DNA from: Streptomyces paludis
GTDB taxonomy: Bacteria; Actinomycetota; Actinomycetes; Streptomycetales; Streptomycetaceae
Reading direction: 5' to 3'
Assembly (NCBI RefSeq): GCF_003344965.1
Contig: NZ_CP031194.1
Span: 1-64,000, forward strand
Length of the DNA: 64,000 nucleotides
The notes beneath the pieces were generated by a model, which saw only the letters and a list, made by a program, of their open reading frames with translations, made no database searches and was not told where the DNA came from. Each line of letters starts with the position of its first letter. Position 1 is the stretch's first letter. This document shows, in pieces, positions 1-8,912 of this stretch. Made by a program: the position numbers and the translations under genes.

Positions 1-45
1 TCCGGGACCGGGACGGGCTGGGTGCGCGAGCTGCTCTGGCCCTGA
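1..45 (+). CDS. 3' end of an unidentified gene (partial)
   Basis: An open frame enters from the left edge and ends at a TGA at 43-45; only 14 codons are visible (ending WVRELLWP). The fragment is too short to identify. DUF397 genes often lie near genes for anti-sigma-type ATPases, but nothing here proves that for this fragment. Confidence 0.3.
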   Translation, partial: SGTGTGWVRELLWP

Positions 46-108
46 GCCGGCACTCGCCACCCGGCGCCCGGCGGGCGCGGGCGGTCGCGGTCGCACCGCC
101 GGGTCATG

Positions 109-351
109 TCACGTCAGGTCGAACTCGCCGTCCCGCGCGTTGATGACGAATGCCCGCCACTCCGCCGGACTGAAGATCAGCGACGGCCGCTCGGGCGTGC
201 CGCTGTTGCGCATGGCGATGAAGCCCTCCACAAAGGCGATCTCCACGTCACCCGCGCCCCGGCTGCCCGACCGCCACTGCGCCCCGCTCAGATCGAGTTC
301 CGGCTTGTCCCAGCCCGCGTGCGGCTTCCGGGTGGTGATGCTTTCGGCCAT
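109..351 (-). CDS. DUF397 domain protein (orphan)
   Basis: 80 residues spanning one DUF397 domain: a W-x-x-S start, a VEIAFVEGFIAMRNS core strand and the closing FSPAEWRAFV...GEFDL signature. In streptomycetes such small proteins usually follow an XRE-family regulator and act with it as a toxin-antitoxin-like or developmental switch. No XRE gene lies upstream here (351-540 is promoter DNA in front of a divergent gene), so this copy is an orphan within the window. A GGAGGAG ribosome site stands just before the ATG at 351. Confidence 0.85.
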   Translation of the reverse strand: MAESITTRKPHAGWDKPELDLSGAQWRSGSRGAGDVEIAFVEGFIAMRNSGTPERPSLIFSPAEWRAFVINARDGEFDLT

Positions 352-485
352 GTCCCGCTCCTCCCACTGCGTCGTCCCGCGCCAGACTATCGATCGTCAC
401 CGGTCCGGGACAGGCCACGTCGGCACCCGCGCCGTACGTCTTGACGCCCGGCTCCGCCGCTGGATTACTGGGGGCGGGACGATCA

Positions 486-499
486 ACCGAATGATCGGT
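486..499. promoter_or_regulatory. Candidate PaaR-like operator upstream of paaK
   Basis: ACCGA-ATGA-TCGGT is a perfect 5-4-5 inverted repeat 41 bases before the paaK start. TetR-family PaaR repressors of phenylacetate genes in actinobacteria bind sites containing ACCG-N6-CGGT, which this sequence matches. The assignment is inference; no paaR gene is in the window. Confidence 0.35.
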
Positions 500-539
500 C
501 GATCACCTTGCCGCATCGGCCCCGGCACGGGAGAGCGCC

Positions 540-1826
540 ATGAGACCTCAGTGGGATCCGGCGGACCAGCTCGGCGGTGAGGCGCTGGCCGCAGTGCAGA
601 CGAGGCGGCTGCGCCGCACCCTGCGGCACGTCTACGACCATGTCGCCTTCTACCGGGACGCCTTCGACCGGGCCGGGCTCCGGCCCGAGGACTGCCGTTC
701 GCCCGCCGACCTGGCGCGCTTCCCGTTCACCACCAAGGCCGATCTGCGGGACAACTACCCGTTCGGGATGTTCGCCGTGGACCGCTCCGAGGTACGGCGT
801 ATCCACGCGTCGAGCGGCACCACCGGCCGCCCCACCGTCGTCGGCTACACCCAGCGCGATCTGGACACCTGGGCCGACCTGATGGCACGCTCGATCCACG
901 CGGCCGGCGGGCGCCCCGGCCAGCAGGTCCATGTGGCCTACGGCTACGGCCTGTTCACCGGCGGCCTCGGCGCGCACTACGGCGCCGAGCGGCTCGGCTG
1001 TACGGTGATCCCCGCCTCCGGGGGCATGACCGCCCGGCAGGTCACCCTGATCCAGGACTTCCGTCCCGAGATCATCATGGTGACGCCGTCGTATCTGCTC
1101 ACCCTGCTCGACGAGTTCGAGCGCCGGGGCGTCGATCCCCGGACCACCTCGCTGCGCGTCGGGATCCTCGGGGCCGAGCCGTGGACGGAGGAGATGCGGC
1201 GGGAGATCGAGGAGCGCTCCGGGATCGACGCGGTGGACATATACGGCCTGTCCGAGGTGATGGGTCCGGGGGTGTCCCAGGAGTGCGTGGAGACCAAGGA
1301 CGGGCTGCACATCTGGGAGGACCACTTCTATCCGGAAGTGATCGATCCGCTCACCGGCGCGGTGCTGCCGGACGGGGAGCGCGGTGAGCTGGTCCTCACC
1401 TCGCTCACCAAGGAGGCCATGCCGGTGATCCGTTACCGGACCCGGGATCTGACCCGGCTGCTGCCCGGCACCGCGCGGCCCGTCCGGCGGATGGAGAAGG
1501 TCACCGGCCGGACGGACGACATGGTGATCCTGCGCGGGGTGAACCTCTTCCCCACCCAGATCGAGGAGATCGTGCTCCGCACACCGGGCGTGGCCCCGCA
1601 CTTCCAGCTCCGGCTGACCCGCGAGGGGCGGCTGGACGCCCTGACGGTACGGGCCGAGGCGCGCCCGGCGGCCACGCCGGAGCAGCGCGCGGACGCGGCG
1701 GTCGCCATCGCGGCGGCGGTCAGGGACGGCGTGGGGGTCTCGGTGGCGGTCGAGGTGGTCGATCCGGAGACGCTGGAGCGCTCGGTGGGGAAGATCCGGC
1801 GGATCGTGGACCTCCGGACGCGCTGA
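540..1826 (+). CDS. paaK: Phenylacetate-CoA ligase
   Basis: 428 residues, the usual PaaK length. This cytoplasmic adenylate-forming enzyme converts phenylacetate, ATP and CoA to phenylacetyl-CoA, the entry step of aerobic phenylacetate breakdown. The P-loop-like SSGTTGRPT lies near residue 90, the adenylation motif DIYGLSEVMGPG near 235, RYRTRDL near 300 and the hinge/C-terminal domain TGRTDDMVILRGVN after that; the terminal SVGKIRRI carries the acyl-adenylating lysine. The ATG at 540 follows GGGAGAG. The gene stands alone: no paaABCDE ring oxygenase genes are nearby, so it may serve aromatic-acid salvage. Confidence 0.93.
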   Translation: MRPQWDPADQLGGEALAAVQTRRLRRTLRHVYDHVAFYRDAFDRAGLRPEDCRSPADLARFPFTTKADLRDNYPFGMFAVDRSEVRRIHASSGTTGRPTVVGYTQRDLDTWADLMARSIHAAGGRPGQQVHVAYGYGLFTGGLGAHYGAERLGCTVIPASGGMTARQVTLIQDFRPEIIMVTPSYLLTLLDEFERRGVDPRTTSLRVGILGAEPWTEEMRREIEERSGIDAVDIYGLSEVMGPGVSQECVETKDGLHIWEDHFYPEVIDPLTGAVLPDGERGELVLTSLTKEAMPVIRYRTRDLTRLLPGTARPVRRMEKVTGRTDDMVILRGVNLFPTQIEEIVLRTPGVAPHFQLRLTREGRLDALTVRAEARPAATPEQRADAAVAIAAAVRDGVGVSVAVEVVDPETLERSVGKIRRIVDLRTR

Positions 1827-1858
1827 ACGGGTCCCCCGGGTCGAACGGGTCCCCCGGC

Positions 1859-2965
1859 CTATGGGCTGATGGCGAGGAAGACGAACGCGGCGAAGATCGC
1901 CAGATGGACGCCGCCCTGGAGGAGGGTGGCGCGCCCGGGAGCGACGGTCAGCGCGCCGACCACCACGGTCAGCGCGAGCAGCACCATATGGGTGGCGTCG
2001 AGCCCGAGGACCAGGGGGCCCTCCAGCCAGATGGTGGCGAGCGCGATGGCCGGGATGGTCAGCCCGATGCTCGCCATGGCCGAGCCGAGCGCGAGGTTGA
2101 GGCTGGTCTGCACCCGCTCGCGGCGGGCGGACCGTACGGCGGCGATGGTCTCCGGCAGCAGCACCAGCAGCGCGATGACGACGCCCACGACGGCCTGCGG
2201 CAGCCCGGCGGACTCCACACCGGACTCGATGGTGGGCGACACCGCCTTCGCGTCCCCGACGACGGCGACCAGCGCCACCAGCAGCATCACCAGGCTGAGT
2301 ACGGTGGCGCGCCGGCTGGGCGGGTCGGCGTGGGTGTCCTCGTCGCGCAGATCGCCCTCCTGGGTGACGGGCAGGAAGTAGTCGCGGTGGCGCACGGTCT
2401 GTACGGCGACGAACAGCCCCCACAGCCCGAGCGAGGCGACCGCGGCGAAGCCGAGCTGCGCCGGGGAGAACTGGGGTCCGGGCTGGCTGGTGGTGAAGGT
2501 CGGCAGGACCAGGGTGAGGACGGCGAGCGTGGCGACGGTGGCGAGCGCGGTGCCCGTGCCCTCGGGGTTGAACACGGCGATCCGGCTGCGCAGGGCGCCG
2601 ACCAGCAGACAGAGCCCGAGGATGCCGTTGCAGGTGATCATGACGGCGGCGAAGACGGTGTCCCGGGCGAGCGAGGCGGTCTTGTCGCCGCCGTCGATCA
2701 TCAGGGTGACGATGAGGGCGACCTCGATGACGGTGACCGCGACGGCGAGGACGAGCGAGCCGAACGGCTCCCCCACCCGGTGCGCGACGACCTCGGCGTG
2801 GTGGACGGCGGCCAGGACCGCGCCCGCCAGACAGAGCGCGACCAGCCCGACTGCGAAGCCCGTCAGGCTCCGGCCCCAGCTGAGCACGAGCGCGACCACG
2901 GCGAGCAGCGGCACCACCACGGTCCACTGGGAGGTCAGTGACCTGATGCCGATACGCGTAGCCAT
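1859..2965 (-). CDS. chaA: Calcium/proton antiporter, ChaA type
   Basis: 368 residues, close to the 366 of E. coli ChaA. This inner-membrane cation/proton exchanger has about ten hydrophobic segments in two inverted halves, each with the exchanger helix signature: VAVTVIEVALIVTLM near residue 90 and LLVLLPETIAAVRSAR near 250. A cytoplasmic loop rich in acidic and basic residues (EGDLRDEDTHADPPSRR) separates the halves. The ATG at 2965 begins MATRIGIRSL; an open frame continues far upstream but only as GC-biased sequence. It is convergent with paaK (32 bases apart) and divergent from the serine hydrolase. Confidence 0.9.
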   Translation of the reverse strand: MATRIGIRSLTSQWTVVVPLLAVVALVLSWGRSLTGFAVGLVALCLAGAVLAAVHHAEVVAHRVGEPFGSLVLAVAVTVIEVALIVTLMIDGGDKTASLARDTVFAAVMITCNGILGLCLLVGALRSRIAVFNPEGTGTALATVATLAVLTLVLPTFTTSQPGPQFSPAQLGFAAVASLGLWGLFVAVQTVRHRDYFLPVTQEGDLRDEDTHADPPSRRATVLSLVMLLVALVAVVGDAKAVSPTIESGVESAGLPQAVVGVVIALLVLLPETIAAVRSARRERVQTSLNLALGSAMASIGLTIPAIALATIWLEGPLVLGLDATHMVLLALTVVVGALTVAPGRATLLQGGVHLAIFAAFVFLAISP

Positions 2966-3083
2966 GCGTCCCACGCTGCCAGAGGTGGCCGGGGCGCGCG
3001 CGGCGGGCCGGGCGGGGGTGCCGGTCCGTACGGCGTCCCCTGATGCGTGGTCAGCCGCGGCGTGGTAGTGAGGAGCGTCAGGG

Positions 3084-3142
3084 AGGCCGCAGGCCGCAGG
3101 CCGCAGGCCGCAGGCCGCAGGCCGCAGGCCGCAGGCCGCAGG
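3084..3142. repeat. Heptanucleotide tandem repeat, about 8.4 copies of AGGCCGC
   Basis: Eight perfect head-to-tail copies of AGGCCGC occupy 3084-3139, followed by a partial AGG. The array lies in the 213-base gap between chaA and the serine hydrolase, 37 bases before the preferred GTG of the latter. All three forward frames stay open through it (a 7-residue period AAGRRPQ in the hydrolase frame). Because 7 is not a multiple of 3, any change in copy number would shift frame if translation began upstream, and would alter promoter spacing in any case. Confidence 0.95.
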
Positions 3143-3178
3143 TGGCGGGACGCGTGGACGGGTGGACGGGGGACGGGT

Positions 3179-4894
3179 GTGACACGGGAGGCGGTGCCGG
3201 GCCGGGCGACGATCCTGCGGTACGGGTCGGCCGAGCGGGCGGGTCTCGTCGGCGGGCAGCTGGAGCGGCTCGTCGACGACGCGGCGGCCTTCCTCGGCCC
3301 GTCCCCCGACCGCCCCTGGTACGCGGGCGCCGTGCTGCTCGCCGGGCGCGGCGGGACGATCGCGCTGCACCGGGCGATCGGCCATGCCGTGCGCTACGCG
3401 GCGTACGACGAGCGGACCGGTGCGGGGGTGGAGCTGCCGGCCGGGCGGCGGGTCGCGATGGCCCGGGACACGGTTTTCGATCTGGCCTCGCTCTCGAAGC
3501 TGTTCACCTCGGTGCTCGCGGTGCGGCGGATCGAGCGGGGCGAGCTGGCTCTGGAGGCGGCCGTCGCGTCGTATCTGCCGGAGTTCGGGGGCGGGGGCAA
3601 GGGGGACATCACGGTACGCGGGCTGCTGACGCATACGTCGGGGCTGCGCGCCTGGCTCCCGCTGTACCGGGAGCCGACGCGGGCGGGGCGGCTGCGGATG
3701 CTGTGGGACGAGGCTCCGGCGCATCCGCCCGGGACGGTCCCGCTCTATTCGGATCTGAATATGATCGCGCTTCAGCTGCTTCTGGAACGGATCACCGGCC
3801 GGGCACTGGAGGCGCTCCTCCACGACGAGATCACCGGCCCGCTCGGGATGCGCCGCACCCGCTACCGGCCGCCCGTCTCCTGGCGGCCCGGCATCGCCGC
3901 CACCGAGGACGCGCGCCCGCCCTGGTCGGGGCTCGACCGGGGGATGGTGCGCGGCGAGGTCCATGACGAGAACGCGTACGCGTTCGGTGGGGTGGCGGGC
4001 CACGCGGGCGTCTTCTCGACCGCCCGTGACCTGGCGGTCCTGGCGCGCACCCTGCTCAACGGGGGCGCGTACGGCGCGGCGCGGATCCTGCGCCCGGAGT
4101 CGGTGGAGCTGATGTTCACCGACTTCAACGGCGCGTTCCCCGGGCAGGCGCACGGGCTCGGGTTCGAGCTGGGGCGGCGCTGGTACATGGGCGCGATGAC
4201 CACACCGCGTACGGTCGGGCACACCGGTTTCACCGGGACCAGTGTCGTGCTCGATCCGACGACCGACTCGTTTCTGATCGTGCTCGGCAACTCGGTCCAT
4301 CCGGTGCGTAGTTGGCGCTCGGGCAGTGCGCCGCGCGTGGCGTGCGCCGACCGGATGGCCCGGGCCGTCGCGGTCCGGCCGGAGCGGGGACGTACCGCCT
4401 GGTTCGCCGGCACGGCACGGGACACGACGGCGACCCTGACCCTGCCGGACCTCGAACAGCCGTGGGGGCGGGGCAAGTTGGAGTGCGCCCTCTGGTGGGA
4501 CACCGTGCCTGGGGCCGGCACACTGGTGCTGGAGGCGTCGGCCGACGCGGGCCGGAGCTGGCGGCCGGTGCCCTTCACCACCGTACGGACGGGGCAGCCG
4601 CCGCGCGACCACCCGGCGGGCGCGGTCTCGGGCTGGTCGGGGCGCGTCTGGCACCGGCTGACGGCGGACCTCCCCGACCTGCCGGGAGCCGCGCCCGGAG
4701 CCCTGGCGGGTCCCCGGCTGCGCTGGCGCTGTGTCACGAGCGGGCCGTACACCGGGCGGGGCGTGTATGTGACCGGTCTGCGGGTCGAGGGCGGCGGGAA
4801 CGGTACGGGCGCCGGGCGTACGGTCTTCGACGAGGCGCGGCCCAGGGACGCGGCGCGGATCGAGGCGGCCGGCTGGACGCTCTCGGCGGACTGA
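3179..4894 (+). CDS. Serine hydrolase, beta-lactamase/CubicO family
   Basis: 571 residues from GTG 3179, chosen because GGGGGACGG lies just upstream and because earlier starts would read through the heptamer repeat. The penicillin-binding fold is clear: S104-L-S-K107 (nucleophile and general base), Y190-S-D (YxN-like, with D in the third place, a common variant), and HTG in VGHTGFTGTSVV near residue 350. The last 170 residues form a separate beta-rich domain of unknown role. No signal peptide is visible, so it may be cytoplasmic; likely activities are esterase or D-aminopeptidase. The substrate cannot be read from the sequence. Confidence 0.85.
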   Translation: MTREAVPGRATILRYGSAERAGLVGGQLERLVDDAAAFLGPSPDRPWYAGAVLLAGRGGTIALHRAIGHAVRYAAYDERTGAGVELPAGRRVAMARDTVFDLASLSKLFTSVLAVRRIERGELALEAAVASYLPEFGGGGKGDITVRGLLTHTSGLRAWLPLYREPTRAGRLRMLWDEAPAHPPGTVPLYSDLNMIALQLLLERITGRALEALLHDEITGPLGMRRTRYRPPVSWRPGIAATEDARPPWSGLDRGMVRGEVHDENAYAFGGVAGHAGVFSTARDLAVLARTLLNGGAYGAARILRPESVELMFTDFNGAFPGQAHGLGFELGRRWYMGAMTTPRTVGHTGFTGTSVVLDPTTDSFLIVLGNSVHPVRSWRSGSAPRVACADRMARAVAVRPERGRTAWFAGTARDTTATLTLPDLEQPWGRGKLECALWWDTVPGAGTLVLEASADAGRSWRPVPFTTVRTGQPPRDHPAGAVSGWSGRVWHRLTADLPDLPGAAPGALAGPRLRWRCVTSGPYTGRGVYVTGLRVEGGGNGTGAGRTVFDEARPRDAARIEAAGWTLSAD

Positions 4895-4937
4895 CCCGGC
4901 GAGGTGAACGCGTCAACCCCCGTCCCCGGCTCTCGCC

Positions 4938-6485
4938 TCACCGCCCCAGCGCCGCCATCGCCGCGTTGTGTCCCGGTACACCGCTGACCCCGCCGCCGCG
5001 TACCGCGCCCGCGCCGCAGAGCAGCACATTCGGGTGCGCGGTCGCCACACCCCAGCGGCCGGCCCCTTCCGCCGCGAAGGGAAAGGCGAGATCGCGGTGG
5101 AAGATATGGCCGCCGGGCAGGCGCAGTTCGCGTTCGAGGTCGAGCGGGGTCTTCGCCTCGATGCACGGCCGGCCCTCGTCGTCCACCGCGAGACAGCCGG
5201 CGAGGGGCTCCGCCAGCCGCTCGTCCAGCTGGGCGAGGGTCGCGGCGAGCAGCTCCGCGCGGACGGCGTCGTGGTCGTCGGTGAAGAGCCGGGCGGGGGT
5301 GTGCAGTCCGAAGAGGGTGAGGGTCTGGTAGCCCCGGGCGGCGAGTTCCGGGCCGAGGATGGACGGGTCGGTGAGGGAGTGGCAGTAGATCTCGGACGGC
5401 GGGGCGCCCGGCGGTCGGCCCGCCGCCGCCTCCCGGTAGGCGGTGGCCAACTGCCCGTATCCCTCGGCGACATGGAAGGTGCCGCCGAACGCCTCGCGGG
5501 GGTCCACGGACCGGTCGCGCAGCCGCGGCAGCCGGCGCAGCACCATGTTCACCTTGAGCTGGGCGCCCTCGGCGGCGGGCGGCGGGTCCTCCCCGAGGAG
5601 GGCGGCGAGCGCCTGGGGCGAGGCGTTCACCAGCACCTGCCGGGCACTCACCGTACGGTCCGTCCCTTCCGCGCGGAACGTCACCTCGGCGCGCGTCCCG
5701 TCGGTCTCGACGCGGGTCGCCTCGTGGCCGGTGCGGATCTCCGCGCCGGCGGACCGCGCGGCGGCGGCCAGCGCGTCGGTGAGCGCGCCCATGCCGCCCA
5801 CGGGCACGTCCCAGTCGCCGGTGCCGCCGCCGATCACGTGGTAGAGGAAGCAGCGGTTCTGGACGAGCGACGGGTCGTGGGCGTCGGCGAAGGTGCCGAT
5901 CAGGGCGTCGGTCAGCACCACCCCGCGGACGAGATCGTGGCGGAACCGCTCCTCGATCGCGACGCCGATCGGCTCCTCGAAGAGCGTCCGCCAGGCGGTG
6001 TCGTCGTCGACACGGGCGCGCAGCGCCTCCCGGGCGGGCAGCGGCTCGGTGAGCGTGGGGAAGATCCGCTCCGCGACCCGCCGGGTCATCCCGTAGAACT
6101 CCTCCCAGGCCGTGTACTCCGCGTCGCCGCCGGTCAGCGCGGCGAGGGAGGCGCGGGTCCGGCCCTCACCGACCAGCAGCCCGCCGTCGCCCAGCGGGGT
6201 GTACGAGGAGACCGTCCGGCGCCGGGTGGTGAAGCGCAGCCCCAGCTCGCGCACGATCTTCCGGGGCAGCAGGGAGACCAGGTAGGAGTAGCGGGAGAGC
6301 CGGGCGTCCACCCCGGCGAAGGGGCGGCTGGAGACGGCGGCGCCGCCGGTGTGCCCGAGGCGCTCCAGCACCAGGACGGTGCGGCCGGCGCGGGCGAGAT
6401 AGGCGGCGGCGACCAGTCCGTTGTGGCCGCCGCCCACGATGACGGCGTCGTAGGAGGCGCGGGCGGGCGAGGTGGTTGCGGGCAT
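4938..6485 (-). CDS. FAD-dependent oxidoreductase, phytoene dehydrogenase-like
   Basis: 515 residues from ATG 6485 (MPATTSPARASYDAV), preceded by AAGAG. The N-terminal Rossmann motif VIVGGGHNGLVAAAYLARAG (residues 16-35) binds FAD, followed by the LERLGHTGGAA segment of the carotenoid-desaturase/PYROXD2 family; the C-terminal FAD motif is GAGAVRGGGVSGVPGHNAA. There is no phytoene synthase or other crt gene nearby, so a carotenoid substrate is not supported; PYROXD2-like members of unknown substrate are the closer match by overall layout. It is convergent with the serine hydrolase (43 bases). Confidence 0.85.
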   Translation of the reverse strand: MPATTSPARASYDAVIVGGGHNGLVAAAYLARAGRTVLVLERLGHTGGAAVSSRPFAGVDARLSRYSYLVSLLPRKIVRELGLRFTTRRRTVSSYTPLGDGGLLVGEGRTRASLAALTGGDAEYTAWEEFYGMTRRVAERIFPTLTEPLPAREALRARVDDDTAWRTLFEEPIGVAIEERFRHDLVRGVVLTDALIGTFADAHDPSLVQNRCFLYHVIGGGTGDWDVPVGGMGALTDALAAAARSAGAEIRTGHEATRVETDGTRAEVTFRAEGTDRTVSARQVLVNASPQALAALLGEDPPPAAEGAQLKVNMVLRRLPRLRDRSVDPREAFGGTFHVAEGYGQLATAYREAAAGRPPGAPPSEIYCHSLTDPSILGPELAARGYQTLTLFGLHTPARLFTDDHDAVRAELLAATLAQLDERLAEPLAGCLAVDDEGRPCIEAKTPLDLERELRLPGGHIFHRDLAFPFAAEGAGRWGVATAHPNVLLCGAGAVRGGGVSGVPGHNAAMAALGR

Positions 6486-6575
6486 GGCTCTTGGTAACAC
6501 GCGGATGATCGCGCGGCCAGGGGCCGGAGCGGTCACGCGGCCGGGGGCCATGGCTCCGTAATGGCAGCGGCGCCG

Positions 6576-8912
6576 TCAGTGGCCGCGCGAGCCGTGCCGT
6601 CGGCGCAGCGCCGCCACCTGGCGGTAGAGGGCCGCCGCCTCCGCGCTCCGGCCGAGCTGTTCGAGGCAGTGGGCCTCGTCGTCCCGGCTGGCCAGCGCGT
6701 CGGGGTGGGTGGGCCCGAGGACCCGGGCGCGGGCGTCGGCGACTTGGCGGTACACGGCGAGCGCCTCGGTCCAGCGGCCGAGCCAGCCGAGGCCGACGGC
6801 GATCTCGCGGCGGCTGACGAGGGTGTCGGGATGGTCGGCGCCGAGGACCCGCTCCCGCAGGGCGCAGACCTCACGGGCCTCGGTGAGGGCCTCGTCCCAG
6901 CGGTCGAGGCGGCCGAGGTTGACGCCGAGGCCGTGCCGGGCGCGGAGGGTCTCCGGGTGGCGCGGGCCGTGGGCGCGGGCGCGGTCCTCGACCAGGCCGC
7001 CGTACAGCTCCAGCGCCTCGGCGCTGCGGTCGAGACGGCCCAGGCTGATGCCGACCTCGTAGCGGGCGGCGAGGGTGTCGGGGTGGTCGGCGCCGAGCGC
7101 CCTGGCGCGGCCGGCCGCGACCTGGCGGTAGCCGGCGAGGGCCTCGGGCCAGCGGCCGAGCTGGCCCAGCGCGTAGGCCACCTCGTACTGGCTGACCAGG
7201 GTGTCCGGGTGGTCGGGGCCGAGCACCCGGGCGCGGGCGGTGGCGACCTCGTGGGCCAGCCGGTGGGCGTCCTCCAGCCGGCCGAGCCTGCTCAGGTTGT
7301 ACGCGAGGTTGTGGCGGCAGCGCAGGGTGTCGGGGTGGTCCGGGCCCATGGTGCGCCCGCGGGCGGCGAGGACGGCGGCGAAGACCTCGTGGGCCTCGAA
7401 GTGCCGGCCGAGCTGTCCGAGGACGTAGGCCGTCTCCTGGCGGGCGGCGAGGGTGTCGGGGTGGTCCGGGCCGAGGGCGCGTTCGCGGCCCTCGGCGACC
7501 TCGGAGAACTCGCGCAGGGCGTCCACCGTACGGCCGGTCCTGCTGAGCGTGAACCCGACCTCGTACCGGCTGCCGAGGGTGTCCGGGTGATCGGGGCCCA
7601 GCGCGTGCGCGCGCTCGGCGGCGACCGCGCGGTGCACCTCGCCGGCCTCCTCCCAGCGGCCGAGCCGGCCGAGGCTGAGCCCGGCGCTGTGCCGGGCGGC
7701 GAGCGCGGCGAGATGTCCGGGCGGCGGGGCGGGGCGTCCGGTGTCGCGGCGGGCCACGGCGGTGGCGCGCGGGTCGGCGGGGACGACGGTCCACTCGCCG
7801 GTCAGCCCCGCCGTGTGGTCCGGCGGCGGCTCGCCGAGCCCGGTCAGCCCGGTCACGCCGATGGCCTTGTGCCCGGTGGTCATGGAGTGGGTCCAGGCGG
7901 GCAGCGGGATGTCCGCGGGGAGCGGGGGTCCGGCGGGGCCGAGGGCGTACGGGACGCGGCGGCCGGCGGCGGGCGGCGTGGCCTGGGCGGGCAGTGCGAG
8001 CCGGACCGGGTGCGGTCCGGGCGGCGGCGCGGTCGCGGAGCGCGCGGCGGCGAGCGCGGCGCGCAGCTCGCCCGCGTCGGCGGGCCGCTCCTCGGGGGTC
8101 TTGGCGAGCAGGCCGAGGACGATGTCGTCGAGGAAGGCGGGGAGTCCGGGGCGGCGCTCGCTGGGCGGCCGGGGGACGGTGTCGCGGTGGCCGACGAGGA
8201 TCGACCAGGTGTCGACCAGGTCGAAGGGCGGGGTGCCGGTGGCGATCTCGTAGAGCACACAGCCGAGCGAGTACAGATCGCTGCGGTGGTCGATCTGGCT
8301 GCCGGAGATCTGCTCGGGCGACATGTAGTGCGGGGTGCCCATGGCGACGTGAGTGCCGGTGAGCCGTGAGGTGAATCCGATGTCGTGGCCGAGGCGCGCA
8401 ATGCCGAAGTCGCAGATCTTCACGGCCCCGTCGGTGAGCCGCATGATGTTGGCGGGTTTGAGATCGCGGTGGACGATGCCCTGGCCGTGTGTGTAGGCGA
8501 GGGCGTCGGTGACCTGTTCCGCGATGTCGACGACGTCGGCGAGGGGCAGCGGACGCTCCTCCGGTGTCTCGTCCTCCAGGGCCGGGGCGCGGTCGTCGAG
8601 CAGCTGGCTGAGGTTGCGGCCGTCGAGCAGCTCCATGACGAGGTAGAGGACGCCGTCGTACTCGCCGAAGTCGTGGACGACGGTGACACCGCGGTGCTGG
8701 AGGGCGGCGGCGACCCGGGCCTCGCGCCGGAACCGCTCCCGCATGATCCGGGTGAAGGCGTGGTCCTGCTGCGGTCCCAGCGGCTTGAGGCACTTCACGG
8801 CGACATGCCGGCCGAGCGATTCGTCGCGCGCCCGCCACACCTCGCCCATGCCCCCGCGCCCGATGAGATCGAGCAGCCGGTAGCGGCCCTGGATCAGCCT
8901 GCTCTCCGCCAT
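6576..8912 (-). CDS. Serine/threonine protein kinase with C-terminal tetratricopeptide repeats
   Basis: 778 residues. Kinase domain, about 8-290: glycine loop GRGGMGEV (18-25), catalytic K40, HRD aspartate D150 in IVHRDLKPANIM, DFG D168 and the activation segment ending GTPHYMSPEQI. No transmembrane helix is seen, unlike PknB, so the kinase is probably cytoplasmic. After a Pro/Ala linker, residues from about 430 to the end are nine TPR units of exactly 42 residues built on LGPDHPDTL...LGRLGRW.EAL, the kinesin-light-chain-like subtype, which would bind a protein partner. The ATG at 8912 begins MAESRLIQGRYRL. It is divergent from the pectinase gene across 288 bases. Confidence 0.93.
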   Translation of the reverse strand: MAESRLIQGRYRLLDLIGRGGMGEVWRARDESLGRHVAVKCLKPLGPQQDHAFTRIMRERFRREARVAAALQHRGVTVVHDFGEYDGVLYLVMELLDGRNLSQLLDDRAPALEDETPEERPLPLADVVDIAEQVTDALAYTHGQGIVHRDLKPANIMRLTDGAVKICDFGIARLGHDIGFTSRLTGTHVAMGTPHYMSPEQISGSQIDHRSDLYSLGCVLYEIATGTPPFDLVDTWSILVGHRDTVPRPPSERRPGLPAFLDDIVLGLLAKTPEERPADAGELRAALAAARSATAPPPGPHPVRLALPAQATPPAAGRRVPYALGPAGPPLPADIPLPAWTHSMTTGHKAIGVTGLTGLGEPPPDHTAGLTGEWTVVPADPRATAVARRDTGRPAPPPGHLAALAARHSAGLSLGRLGRWEEAGEVHRAVAAERAHALGPDHPDTLGSRYEVGFTLSRTGRTVDALREFSEVAEGRERALGPDHPDTLAARQETAYVLGQLGRHFEAHEVFAAVLAARGRTMGPDHPDTLRCRHNLAYNLSRLGRLEDAHRLAHEVATARARVLGPDHPDTLVSQYEVAYALGQLGRWPEALAGYRQVAAGRARALGADHPDTLAARYEVGISLGRLDRSAEALELYGGLVEDRARAHGPRHPETLRARHGLGVNLGRLDRWDEALTEAREVCALRERVLGADHPDTLVSRREIAVGLGWLGRWTEALAVYRQVADARARVLGPTHPDALASRDDEAHCLEQLGRSAEAAALYRQVAALRRRHGSRGH

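Noticed and set aside
540..1826. Start of a natural-product gene cluster (adenylate-forming enzyme)
   Set aside because: The gene is a full-length PaaK with no carrier protein, synthase or tailoring genes around it.
1827..1858. Terminator between paaK and chaA
   Set aside because: The 32-base gap holds two direct copies of GGGTCCCCCGG but no convincing inverted repeat.
483..4654. Very long open frames antisense to paaK, chaA and the serine hydrolase (over 800 codons)
   Set aside because: They lack family motifs and are rich in Arg/Pro/Gly; they are by-products of extreme GC bias at third positions. Only chaA, at the end of one such frame, is real.
6580..7700. Regular 126-base DNA periodicity resembling a repeat or CRISPR-like array
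   Set aside because: It is the coding DNA of the TPR units in the Ser/Thr kinase; units are in frame, diverged and have no spacers.
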